Shown here piece after piece: positions 1 to 8,977 of a DNA stretch of 64,000 nt. This stretch comes from an uncultured Thalassotalea sp. (lineage in GTDB: Bacteria > Pseudomonadota > Gammaproteobacteria > Enterobacterales > Alteromonadaceae): assembly GCA_947492575.1 (NCBI GenBank), contig CANLNK010000001.1, positions 372,001-436,000 on the forward strand, read 5' to 3'. The position numbers were made by a program, and so were the translations under genes. Each line of letters opens with the position of its first letter. The first letter of the stretch is position 1. Below the pieces are notes generated by a model. That model searched no databases, was not told where the DNA came from, and saw nothing but the letters and a program-made list of their open reading frames with translations.

Positions 1-117
1 CAAACGACACGTTACATCAGATGCATCGTTTGCTATGGATTGTGGAGTATTTGAATTGACACCTCAGTACTTTGCTAGACGCTGTACTTCACTTAAAAGT
101 ACTCTTAGTTTATTGAA
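1..117. other. Window edge, non-coding, nested inverted repeat
   Basis: I see no gene that can be closed here. Arms CAAACGA (1-7) and TCGTTTG (26-32) enclose a second small stem, CATC/GATG (15-18, 20-23). It could be the remnant of a terminator or operator belonging to a gene left of the window. No T-tract follows it. Confidence 0.3.
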
Positions 118-705
118 TTAAAAGGAGTATCTCAGTATAAGACTTAGTGCATCCGAGTCGGAATACTTAACGTACTCAGCACCCACCGATAACGTGTCAA
201 AAGTGTAAGTTGAACCTAGGTGGTAGGCTTTTTGGTCAGGCGCATCTTTTAAATTCTGATACTCTAATCCTGCATAAAGATTAACATTATCTAAAACGTT
301 GTAATGAATAAAGCCACTGCCACCGTAATAATTGGTATCGAAGCCGGCACTGCCATATTCGTTACTTAGCTCGGCTTCAATGTTTCCATAGTTAGCACGA
401 ATATCAAAATGTAGGCTTTCAGAATAATACGCAACGTAACCTAGGCTAGCACTCCAGCGGTCTTCCTCAAGCTTTATACCTTCGTGTTTATCGCTGAGGT
501 CGCGGTAACGAAGCTCCCCAAAAACGTTACGCCATCGTTTACTTGCGCGCACTTCTATACCTGTTAGTCCAAACTGGTCAATATCAGAATACTCAGACTT
601 TACGATTCCATGTAATTGTAGGTAGTCATAATCTTGAGATGCTTGCGCTGTACTGAAAACTATTGGCAAACTCAAAATAGCGAGACGGCTTAAAATGTTT
701 TTCAT
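118..705 (-). CDS. Small outer-membrane beta-barrel protein, function unknown
   Basis: Predicted 195-residue exported protein. I chose the ATG at 705 because a Sec signal peptide follows directly (MKNILSRLAILSLPIVFSTAQA) and an AAAGGA ribosome site precedes it; an in-frame start 63 bases upstream would put 21 non-signal-like residues in front. The mature part alternates polar and aromatic residues in strand-like segments (for example GELRYRDLS, SASLGYVAYY, VGAEYVKYS) and ends in Phe, as outer-membrane barrels do for BAM recognition. Length suits an 8-stranded barrel of the OmpA-barrel/YfaZ size class. No enzymatic motif is seen. It lies just downstream of the PEP-CTERM gene on the same strand with an 80-base gap, so co-transcription is possible. 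Confidence 0.7.
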   Translation of the reverse strand: MKNILSRLAILSLPIVFSTAQASQDYDYLQLHGIVKSEYSDIDQFGLTGIEVRASKRWRNVFGELRYRDLSDKHEGIKLEEDRWSASLGYVAYYSESLHFDIRANYGNIEAELSNEYGSAGFDTNYYGGSGFIHYNVLDNVNLYAGLEYQNLKDAPDQKAYHLGSTYTFDTLSVGAEYVKYSDSDALSLILRYSF

Positions 706-785
706 GTTAGTTCCTTTAAATTGGATAGAAAAAAGTTGCACTAAAGCTATCAATTCAAAGGTGAACATAGGGTGAAAATTTTAGA

Positions 786-1454
786 TTAATGCATACCTAC
801 TTTCTTCAATTTTGTTATGGCAGGTATGCTGTTCCAATGCTTTTTCCATCTAGCATAAAGCAAGCCCAGCATAGACAGTAATACAAAAACAAAAGGTGTA
901 GGCTCAGAAACAGCTATAGCTTGTCCGTTAACAAAAGGTACTCTGCCGTCAGCACTGCCGAAGGTATCCCAAATAGACCAAGTTGCGCTGAATGTCTCAA
1001 AAGATGCCAAGTAGTTCGTATCTGCATCAGAATCTAAGAACCTGTAGTCAATGCTAAATTCATCGACAAAATCGATATCTTTTACACTAAGGCTGTAGGG
1101 GCCACCGCGATTGCCAGTTTCTGTTATGTAGTAATAACTTTTAGTGAGCAATGTGTCTTCAAAATAAAAGTAGTAGTAGCCATCAATGCCCCGATAACCC
1201 TCATCAACAAAACCTAAATCAAAAGCGTCAAAACTATGGGTAGTTTTGCTACTAAAATCCCAATAGGAGCCTTCGCCTTGAGCTGTGAATGTCAGCCTGA
1301 GGGTATCGTATAGATTAAAATCAGTGCTAAAAATATCTTCGCCGTTTTCTAATGAGAGATTTGTTCCATCGAATGAAAATTCTGCTTCGATGAGATTTGC
1401 TTTCACGGGTGAGGCTATCAATAGCAGGAATAAGATTTGGAGTAAGATTTTCAT
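786..1454 (-). CDS. PEP-CTERM-type sorted exported protein with C-terminal extension
   Basis: 222 residues. A Sec signal peptide occupies residues 1-19 (MKILLQILFLLLIASPVKA). The body is rich in Asp, Tyr, Phe and Ser with no Cys, typical of secreted beta proteins. Near the end, SEPTP is followed by the hydrophobic stretch FVFVLLSMLGLLYA and the basic cluster RWKK, the tripartite layout of the PEP-CTERM sorting signal processed by exosortase. Unusually, about 17 more residues follow the basic cluster, whereas these signals normally end there. AGGAAA precedes the ATG. No exosortase gene is in the window, so processing is inferred. The substrate or role of the body is unknown. Confidence 0.72.
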   Translation of the reverse strand: MKILLQILFLLLIASPVKANLIEAEFSFDGTNLSLENGEDIFSTDFNLYDTLRLTFTAQGEGSYWDFSSKTTHSFDAFDLGFVDEGYRGIDGYYYFYFEDTLLTKSYYYITETGNRGGPYSLSVKDIDFVDEFSIDYRFLDSDADTNYLASFETFSATWSIWDTFGSADGRVPFVNGQAIAVSEPTPFVFVLLSMLGLLYARWKKHWNSIPAITKLKKVGMH

Positions 1455-1530
1455 AATTTTCCTATTTATTTACGCTCATTTTCGCGTAATGACTCAGTAA
1501 AAATGCAAGCATTCTAGGAATGATACCCAT

Positions 1531-1611
1531 GAAATGTGGAGAAAATATGGACTAGTCTTTTTGCCAATTAGTGAGCTTTATTCAGCTCTTTCCATTTTTT
1601 CTCCACATTTG
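1531..1611. repeat. Imperfect inverted repeat upstream of the giant surface protein
   Basis: Arms 1531-1550 and 1592-1611 match at 18 of 20 positions when one is reverse-complemented (core AAATGTGGAGAAAA). An inner stem GAGCT/AGCTC (1573-1577, 1584-1588) sits in the loop. The left arm has a near copy (19 of 21 bases) at 57325-57345, also about 100 bases upstream of a coding start. It could be a small mobile-repeat remnant or a structured leader. Confidence 0.55.
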
Positions 1612-1668
1612 TTTGGCATAACTGCCTCGATTGAATTGGCTTACGCCAGAGAGAGGAGTATGTATCGT

Positions 1669-4600
1669 ATGAGGTTAAACAAGCTATATTTTGCTGTAAT
1701 AGCATTTGGCACCTCGCTTTCTAGTGTCGCGCAAACAACATTAGAACCGCTAAATATCAGCATTGATGAAAACACCAAGACGAATGCCGTCATAGGGCAA
1801 GTTAATTTTGTTGATGGACAATTTAACAAGACTGTTCGACTTGAGGTGGGTAAGTCGCCACTAAACAACTGGGTAACTAACGGCGAAGCGTTTGAGTCTA
1901 TTTCGTTTACCTCAACTTTTTCACAAGCGCCTATTGTTTTCGGTCAAATTCAATCAAATAGTGATTATGACGTTGAATATGAGGTAAGTACTTATTCTTA
2001 TTCAGGAATTGAGACTCAAAATCATAATCGACTGTTGATGCGTCATCGTCTAGACAATGTCACTGCGCTTGGATTTGATGCGATTCTTGAGTCGCAATTG
2101 GACAAAAAAGGCACCAGTGTTATTAAAAGCATCACAGATACAGGTGCTGGAGAGACACTAGGATGGATCGCATTTGCTGAACCTATTTCAGCATATTGGA
2201 ATGACAAACCTGTCGACGTGTCAAGTACAGGTACAGCGGTAACTCACGAGACTCATGGACATGGGTTTACCGTGCCGATGACGGACACTCCAGTTATTCT
2301 AACTTCTTTATCTTCATACAACGGCACGTCTCAAAGTGGCGTGGCAGTCGAAGAATTATCTGCCAATAAAGTAAAAGTTCATATTGATAACCTTGATGAT
2401 GAATCGCACGTGGCGGAAAACGTCAACGTGTTTGCGTTGCAAGGTACAGGTCTATTAGTAACTGAAACTAGCGCCATTGTTGGTGAAACAGGTGTGGTTA
2501 CCGTTAATGATGGCGATAGAGAAAACCCATTCTCTATTACTTTTTCAAAGTCTTATAACAATCCGGTTGTTTTTGTACAGGCGGTTGGTAAAGACAAAGA
2601 AATCTTCGACGCAGCGGTTCGTATAAACTATATCGCACCAATGATGTTGGAAGGTTATTTACATTCAGATAATGAATTGGTCGTTCCAAATCGTTTTGGC
2701 GAATTTGAATTACATTATCAAGTGTTCGAAGCCGGTCGTTGGGATATCCCATTAGAACATTACACCTATTCAATCGTGGCTGGTAACGATGCTGGTGTAT
2801 TTTCAATTGATCCTGTCAAGGGTCAAATCAAAGTCGCAGACCAAACACAATTAGACTTTGAGCTTGGTAACAACCTGTATTCATTAACGGTTCGCATAAC
2901 AGATGGTGCAGGTAATCAATATGATAAACCAGTAACGATTAACGTAAATGATATCAACGATTCACTTAACAACAACGCGCAATCTATTAACGGTTTAGAT
3001 GCAGCTGATTGGACTGGTTGGGCAGTTGCGCCAGCGGGAGACGTTAACGGTGACGGTTTTGACGACATCATCGTGGGTGTACCTCAAATGGACTGGCGTG
3101 ATAATGATGGCAATATTCTTACTGAAGATATTGGTGCTGCATATGTATTATTCAGTGATGCAACAGGCACTTTCCCATCGTTAACAGAAGTACAAGCCGG
3201 TACACGCGGTTTTGGTATTCTTGGTGCAGAAGCTGGAGATAACGCAGGTTTTGCTGTTGCTGGTGGCGTTGACATCAACGGCGACGGATTATCGGACGTT
3301 GTTGTAGGTGCTCCTTATGCAGGAACTAACGGCGACAACTCAGGTTCAACCTATGTGGTATTTGGTAAAGACGATGCTACCCATGTTGCACTTCAATTTT
3401 TAAACGACGGCAGCAGCAGCGACGGCTTTGCTATTCACGGCGCTTACACAGATGACTACTCTGGTGGTTCTTTAGTGGTTGGTGACGTGAACGGTGACGG
3501 TCTTGGTGATATTGTTATTGGTGAAACAGTCACTCGTTTCTTGGCAGGCACAGGTTCATTTGCATTACAAGATTTACTTGAAGATGGCACAGCTGATCCT
3601 AATTTAGCGTATGTAGTTTACGGTAAAAAAGACAAAAACGTTGTTCAGTTAGCCAACGTTGCGACTGACTACAACGAGCAAGGTTTTGCTATTACTCGTC
3701 CAAATAGAAAATTATTCAGTGACTGGCATTACGGTGCACAAGTATTGCCAACAGGTGATTTTAACAGTGACGGTTTAACTGACTTCATCGTGAGCCATGG
3801 TTTATTCGTTGATACGTCTGGCACAAGTTATGTGGTATACGGTCGTATCGGTGGCGAAGCTATTAAATACAACAACATTCAAAAAGATGAAAACGGTATT
3901 AAGATCACGCCAGAAGGTAGCGGCAACTACGGTTTTGACTTCGGTAATGCCACTCTTAATGCGTTGCCATCTTTTACCACGTCTCACGTCGGTGATGTAA
4001 ACGCCGATGGTGTTGACGATATCGCGTTACTGTTAACAGACACAGGTTGTTGTTCTGCAATCGACGACCCTCGTGCTTACATCATTTTTGGTGGTGTGAA
4101 CGTCGCAGATGAAATTAACTTATCTGATATTGCTGACGGCAATGGCGGTTTTGTTATCCACAACGATGCATCAAATATCAAACATAGTGACTTACAAGTT
4201 ATCTTAGGTTCAATCGGTGGTGCGGGTGACTTAAACGGTGACGGCTTTGACGACATCATCATTGGCGACCCGTTTGCAGAAGATAACAAAGGTCGTGTTT
4301 ATGCGGTTTATGGCCGTGCAGGCACAGCGCCAGTTTATTTAGACAGCATCATTGAAACTAGCCAAGGTTTTTACTCAGAAGGTAACGGTGGTGAGCAGTT
4401 AGGTCAGTTCATCGCCAGTGCAGGTGACATCAATGGTGACGGCATCAAAGACATTCAATTTGGTGCGCCTTCGGCAAACAAAAACAACCTTAACAACACT
4501 GGCGCAGTTTACGTACTAAATGGTGATGGTAGGTTAGTAACACTTTGGGGTACTGACGGTGATGACACTATCACGGGTACAGCAGCAGCAGATAATATCG

Positions 4601-7600
4601 CAACTGGTACAGGTGATGATGTAATTCGCACTAACGGTGGCACTGACGCAGTTTATGCAGGTCCTGGAGAAGATACTATCTACATTTCTGACAATACTTT
4701 CACACGTATTGATGCAGGCGGTAATACAGATACTTTAGTACTTGATGGCTCAGGCATTAACCTTGACTTAGCAACACAAGCGTCTCGTGTTCGTAATGTT
4801 GAAGTATTTGATATCCGTGGTTCAGGTGCAAACTCCATTACGCTTAATAAGAGTGTGAGCAGTAATTCAAACTTACGTATCTTAGGTGATAACGACGATT
4901 ATGTTGGCGCAGCAAACAACCAATGGGTTGATTCTGGCTCAACACAAGTCATCGATAATATCACTTACAAAGTGTTCACGTCTGGCTCAGCAACTATGTT
5001 AGTGCAAGGTGGGGTAACTCTTACCGTTAACAACGAACCAACCATTGAAGCCCAGCAGTTCACAGTAAGTGAAACCGCAGCGAGTGGCACAGTTATTGGA
5101 ACAATTGCGGCTGATCCGAATGACATTGGTGACTTTGTGACTTTCCAGATTTTAAGTGGTAATACGGATGGTGATTTGGTGTTAGACGCGCAAACCGGTG
5201 TGTTAAGCATTAATCCTGCAATCTCGAGCTTAGACTATGAAAATACTTCTGAATATTTCCTAGAGGTGATCGTTTATGACCAATACAACACAACTGACGC
5301 AGCCGAAGTTACGGTACAAGTATTGGACATGGACTCAATGGAAATCAGCTTAGAAGGTGATGTAAGTGGCGAAGGTAGCTATTGGGGGGATAACACTGTT
5401 TTAGAATTGCTTGGCATGAGTTCTCCTGAGTGGGCGTCAACTGAATCTAAACACACCTGGACTGTGCCAGAAGAAAATCTACCGGATGATCCTGCGATTA
5501 TTAGAATTGAATCACACGGTAAAATCCATTACGTGGGCGGCATGGACTTATTTGGCGGTTGGGTTGAAGCTGACATCCCACTTTCAATGGACTTACGTTT
5601 CCCTGATGAAATTGCAGCTGGCCAGCCAGTTAATTTAGCGACTAAGTTTACGGTTGGCGAAAACGCAAACTTCTTGGCATCTTCTCCAGGTGTGCAAATT
5701 TCAGCTGAGTTAATTTTCGAAGATTACCTAATCAAATATGAGTCAGCGTTATTTGAAAAATTAAATGGTCAAACCAAAATTGATTACGCTTCTTATGAGA
5801 AATCCGTAGGTTCAGAGTCTTTTGGTGTTTATGGTGAGAACTGTGCTAACGCCCTTAATCGTGCCGATTGTTATGAGTTGGAAGACGGAGTAGAAGTTTA
5901 CGATTTAACTCGTAACTTAACTGATGAAGAAATTACGTCCTTAAGAGAAAGTCACTTCTACGAGTTATCTGTTGCTGTCGCAACAGCAAGCGCAAAAGCC
6001 AGAAGTGATGACATCAGCTTTGGAACGAGTATGGTAAACGGTGTGGAAATTATCGACGCTGTATACGCTCACATGGGGTTAACGGATGGCGTTGAAATTA
6101 TCAGCACAGATGTTTCTGATCCTACAGCGACAACCATTGCCTATATTCCAGCGAATGTGTCTGATGAGAATATCGCTTTATTTATTAAAAACTTAACGCG
6201 TGATTCATTAGCTGAGCTCCCTTCAACTGCGAGAAAAGCGATTGAAAAAGCGATTGATTTAGACGTAGACAAGTTACGTTTCTTAGCGGGTCACGACTTA
6301 ACTGATTGGCTATCTGAAGAAATTTACTGGGGTTCTAACTGGACCAAGTGGCATGCACAAGCAGGTATGGAGTCAATGGAAGGAACCTCTGAGCAATGTA
6401 TTGACGACTATTTCGCTCCTACAGGTGACGATTTATATCGTCGCTACAAATACAGCACGCTTGATACCTTTTTAAGTGTAGCAATGGATTTAAAACAAAA
6501 CTTTGAGTTGAACATCGAGTCTAGCGCTATTTTAGTGCTTGAAGATGGCACAGAGATTTATTTCGACCCAGAACAAGACATTACCTTTACACCAGAGCTA
6601 ACTCATGACGTAAATAATGACGGCATGATTGACGCAACGTTAACCGTTAATGCGGCATCAAATTTTGTTAACAAAAGTAAGATGAAAGCATTTTTTAGAA
6701 TGCCGTTTAAGTTGCTCGAATTTGACTACAACGTGCAAGAGGCTGTTTGTAATAGTGTTAATGTTTACCCGAAGGGTAATCAAGGTTTGATGTATGAGAA
6801 AGGTTCTTATGGCCCATTATTAGACAGCGAGAAAGAGATCCAGTTTGATGACACAGACTTTGGTGGACCAACGGAAATCACTATCGCACAAAACTCGTTC
6901 ACTACTGCGTTATCATTCGACTTATGTAGCAACAGTGCTGCGTGTGGTGAGCCTGTATTGTCATATGGCAACAATGCACCAGTTGCCTCAAATGTAACGG
7001 TTGCAGGTGAGTATGTTGGTAAGTCAACGTTAACAGCAACGTATACCTACACAGACCATGAGGGTGACATCGAAGAAGCAACTCGTTACCAGTGGTATCG
7101 TTCCGCCACAGGCAGTAATGATGACGCCCAAGTGATCAATGGCGAAACGTATCAAACATACAGCTTGATGATTGAAGACGTAGACAACTATGTTGCTTTT
7201 TGCCTAACCCCACATGACGGTACGTTATTCGGTGATCCTGTATGTTCTGAGTGGACGTACGTGGAAAGCCCGTTCCATCAAGATTTGTCTATCTTAAATG
7301 GTTTTGGTCAATCGATTGTGTTTAATGGCACAGATCAGCTTATGGTTCAAACCATGGACGCTGGCTTCAATCCAAACAGTTCCTACACCATTGAAGCATG
7401 GGTGAAAGTCAATTCGTTAAATCCAGACGATAATTCTAATTTATTCACTTTCTCAGAAGACGCAAACTCTTCAAAAGCTGCAGTTAGAATATACTCAGAC
7501 GGTCGCCTGCGCGTAAAAGCAACAAACACTACGTTTAAGTCGACCGAGAGTATCACTGTTGGTGAATGGCAACACTACGCTGTTAGTTATGATCAGCCGA

Positions 7601-8835
7601 CTCAACAGTTATCTGTTTATCTAGACGGTGAGTTGATCATCTCTGAGGTTGATGCTGCCAGCGATAGCGATGTTTACTTTGTATGGGCTTCAGGTAATGA
7701 CGGCGTTAGCAAAAAATTACACGCGAATATTGATGAGATCCGTGTTTGGGATTATGCAAAATCGCAAGACTCTATCGTTGCACATCGTAATTTAGGGGCT
7801 TCATTAAGTGACTCAAGTTTGGTGTCTTATTACAGCTTCGATAACGAAGAAAACGGCGAAGTAACAGACTTAACTGGCGAAAGTACTATGGAACTGGTTA
7901 ACACGCCAACGTTCGAAAAACATAACGCGTATTTAACATTCGATGGCAATGGCGACTATGTGAATATTCCTTATGAGGATCTATCTCTAAATTTTGGTGA
8001 TGAAAGTTTTACTATCAAAGCCAAGATCTATGTCGAGCCGGACACTAAAGGTGTAGACCGTTTGATTGCAGCCAAAAAAGCCTCTAATAATGAAGCGCAT
8101 AAAGGTTGGCGATTCCTAGTAAACCATAATAACCGCCTGCAATTTAACTATCATACATACAATGATGGCAAACGAGAAATTGTAGCTTATGGCAATGGTC
8201 AAGACCTGAAAACAGGCCGCTGGTATGACGTTGCAGCTCTTATTGATTGGGAAAATAATGATTTCAAACTGTTTGTTGATGGCGTTAAAGTTAAGCGGAT
8301 TAACTTAGGTAACCAGAAAAACATGAACAATACATTACCTCTTCGTATTGGTGCTTACAGTTCAGGCGATACATCAACCAGTGCCTTCCAAGGACACATT
8401 GATGATGTAGCAGTTTGGACCCGTGCATTGACGGATACTGAATTGGCTAACTGTACTCTGGACATGGTAGTTGGTTGTGAACAAGACCTGTTTTTATACT
8501 ATGACTTCGAGCAAGACAGTGCGAAGAACTTAGCAAACGATGAATTTCATGGAACTATTAACGGTGCGATTTCAGTTGATGACGCAATAAACACATCGTT
8601 CACAACGGGTCACAATGAAATTTTTGAAGGTACATTACCGACAGGTGTTGGTCTTGAATATGACGTGACTAAACTGCCAGCTCACGGCGAGTTGTCGTTC
8701 AGTCACTACACAGGTGAATTCACTTATATTCCAGACGGTGATGACACAGTGACGTCAGATTCATTTACTTACATTGTTTACAATGCAGAAAATGGCTACG
8801 GTGTTGAAAAAGTTGTCACAATTAACCGCAAATAA
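1669..8835 (+). CDS. Giant secreted mosaic protein: cadherin, FG-GAP, RTX and LamG domains
   Basis: 2388 residues. I prefer the ATG at 1669 because it gives a standard signal peptide (MRLNKLYFAVIAFGTSLSSVAQ) ten bases after AGGAG; an in-frame ATG at 1660 sits too close to it. In order: a beta-rich N-terminal region, a cadherin-like domain (about 365-435), seven FG-GAP repeats with DxNxDGxxD calcium loops (about 438-955, such as GDVNGDGFDDIIVG), a short RTX-type stretch (GTDGDDTITG, about 960-1015), a second cadherin-like domain (about 1121-1225), a long unassigned region, an Ig-like stretch, two LamG/concanavalin-type domains (about 1877-2068 and 2085-2265) and a C-terminal Ig-like domain. 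The calcium-binding, carbohydrate- or matrix-binding parts suggest an adhesin. No autotransporter barrel or catalytic motif is visible, so how it is held at the surface is unknown. Confidence 0.85.
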   Translation: MRLNKLYFAVIAFGTSLSSVAQTTLEPLNISIDENTKTNAVIGQVNFVDGQFNKTVRLEVGKSPLNNWVTNGEAFESISFTSTFSQAPIVFGQIQSNSDYDVEYEVSTYSYSGIETQNHNRLLMRHRLDNVTALGFDAILESQLDKKGTSVIKSITDTGAGETLGWIAFAEPISAYWNDKPVDVSSTGTAVTHETHGHGFTVPMTDTPVILTSLSSYNGTSQSGVAVEELSANKVKVHIDNLDDESHVAENVNVFALQGTGLLVTETSAIVGETGVVTVNDGDRENPFSITFSKSYNNPVVFVQAVGKDKEIFDAAVRINYIAPMMLEGYLHSDNELVVPNRFGEFELHYQVFEAGRWDIPLEHYTYSIVAGNDAGVFSIDPVKGQIKVADQTQLDFELGNNLYSLTVRITDGAGNQYDKPVTINVNDINDSLNNNAQSINGLDAADWTGWAVAPAGDVNGDGFDDIIVGVPQMDWRDNDGNILTEDIGAAYVLFSDATGTFPSLTEVQAGTRGFGILGAEAGDNAGFAVAGGVDINGDGLSDVVVGAPYAGTNGDNSGSTYVVFGKDDATHVALQFLNDGSSSDGFAIHGAYTDDYSGGSLVVGDVNGDGLGDIVIGETVTRFLAGTGSFALQDLLEDGTADPNLAYVVYGKKDKNVVQLANVATDYNEQGFAITRPNRKLFSDWHYGAQVLPTGDFNSDGLTDFIVSHGLFVDTSGTSYVVYGRIGGEAIKYNNIQKDENGIKITPEGSGNYGFDFGNATLNALPSFTTSHVGDVNADGVDDIALLLTDTGCCSAIDDPRAYIIFGGVNVADEINLSDIADGNGGFVIHNDASNIKHSDLQVILGSIGGAGDLNGDGFDDIIIGDPFAEDNKGRVYAVYGRAGTAPVYLDSIIETSQGFYSEGNGGEQLGQFIASAGDINGDGIKDIQFGAPSANKNNLNNTGAVYVLNGDGRLVTLWGTDGDDTITGTAAADNIATGTGDDVIRTNGGTDAVYAGPGEDTIYISDNTFTRIDAGGNTDTLVLDGSGINLDLATQASRVRNVEVFDIRGSGANSITLNKSVSSNSNLRILGDNDDYVGAANNQWVDSGSTQVIDNITYKVFTSGSATMLVQGGVTLTVNNEPTIEAQQFTVSETAASGTVIGTIAADPNDIGDFVTFQILSGNTDGDLVLDAQTGVLSINPAISSLDYENTSEYFLEVIVYDQYNTTDAAEVTVQVLDMDSMEISLEGDVSGEGSYWGDNTVLELLGMSSPEWASTESKHTWTVPEENLPDDPAIIRIESHGKIHYVGGMDLFGGWVEADIPLSMDLRFPDEIAAGQPVNLATKFTVGENANFLASSPGVQISAELIFEDYLIKYESALFEKLNGQTKIDYASYEKSVGSESFGVYGENCANALNRADCYELEDGVEVYDLTRNLTDEEITSLRESHFYELSVAVATASAKARSDDISFGTSMVNGVEIIDAVYAHMGLTDGVEIISTDVSDPTATTIAYIPANVSDENIALFIKNLTRDSLAELPSTARKAIEKAIDLDVDKLRFLAGHDLTDWLSEEIYWGSNWTKWHAQAGMESMEGTSEQCIDDYFAPTGDDLYRRYKYSTLDTFLSVAMDLKQNFELNIESSAILVLEDGTEIYFDPEQDITFTPELTHDVNNDGMIDATLTVNAASNFVNKSKMKAFFRMPFKLLEFDYNVQEAVCNSVNVYPKGNQGLMYEKGSYGPLLDSEKEIQFDDTDFGGPTEITIAQNSFTTALSFDLCSNSAACGEPVLSYGNNAPVASNVTVAGEYVGKSTLTATYTYTDHEGDIEEATRYQWYRSATGSNDDAQVINGETYQTYSLMIEDVDNYVAFCLTPHDGTLFGDPVCSEWTYVESPFHQDLSILNGFGQSIVFNGTDQLMVQTMDAGFNPNSSYTIEAWVKVNSLNPDDNSNLFTFSEDANSSKAAVRIYSDGRLRVKATNTTFKSTESITVGEWQHYAVSYDQPTQQLSVYLDGELIISEVDAASDSDVYFVWASGNDGVSKKLHANIDEIRVWDYAKSQDSIVAHRNLGASLSDSSLVSYYSFDNEENGEVTDLTGESTMELVNTPTFEKHNAYLTFDGNGDYVNIPYEDLSLNFGDESFTIKAKIYVEPDTKGVDRLIAAKKASNNEAHKGWRFLVNHNNRLQFNYHTYNDGKREIVAYGNGQDLKTGRWYDVAALIDWENNDFKLFVDGVKVKRINLGNQKNMNNTLPLRIGAYSSGDTSTSAFQGHIDDVAVWTRALTDTELANCTLDMVVGCEQDLFLYYDFEQDSAKNLANDEFHGTINGAISVDDAINTSFTTGHNEIFEGTLPTGVGLEYDVTKLPAHGELSFSHYTGEFTYIPDGDDTVTSDSFTYIVYNAENGYGVEKVVTINRK

Positions 8836-8850
8836 ACTGGTTAAGCAGCA

Positions 8851-8881
8851 AAAAAAAGCAGCTCTTTGAGCTGCTTTTTTA
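8851..8881. terminator. Bidirectional intrinsic terminator
   Basis: Stem AGCAGCTC (8857-8864) and GAGCTGCT (8868-8875) with a TTT loop, flanked by seven A on the left and six T on the right. It can stop transcription from the giant gene on the plus strand and, through the A-run, from the protease gene on the minus strand. Confidence 0.9.
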
Positions 8882-8932
8882 TTGCTACGTTGTCCGTTCC
8901 ATAGCGGTGTGCAAACACATTTAAGGAGTCTG

Positions 8933-8969
8933 AAATTTGCGAGAGCTAGGGAGAAACTCCCGCAAATTT
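8933..8969 (-). terminator. Hairpin just downstream of the S8 protease stop codon
   Basis: Arms 8933-8945 and 8957-8969 pair over 13 bases with one mismatch (outer part AAATTTGCG/CGCAAATTT), loop 11 bases. It lies nine bases past the protease stop. No T-run follows on the minus strand, so it may protect the mRNA end, with the terminator at 8851-8881 doing the stopping. Confidence 0.5.
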
Positions 8970-8977
8970 ATTCAACC

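Noticed and set aside
1285-1500. 71-codon plus-strand frame over the start of the PEP-CTERM gene
   Set aside because: It is antisense to a convincing signal-peptide-bearing gene and has no coding character.
1534-1668. N-terminal extension of the giant protein starting MWRKYG
   Set aside because: A proper signal peptide with a ribosome site begins at 1669, and the extension overlaps an inverted repeat.
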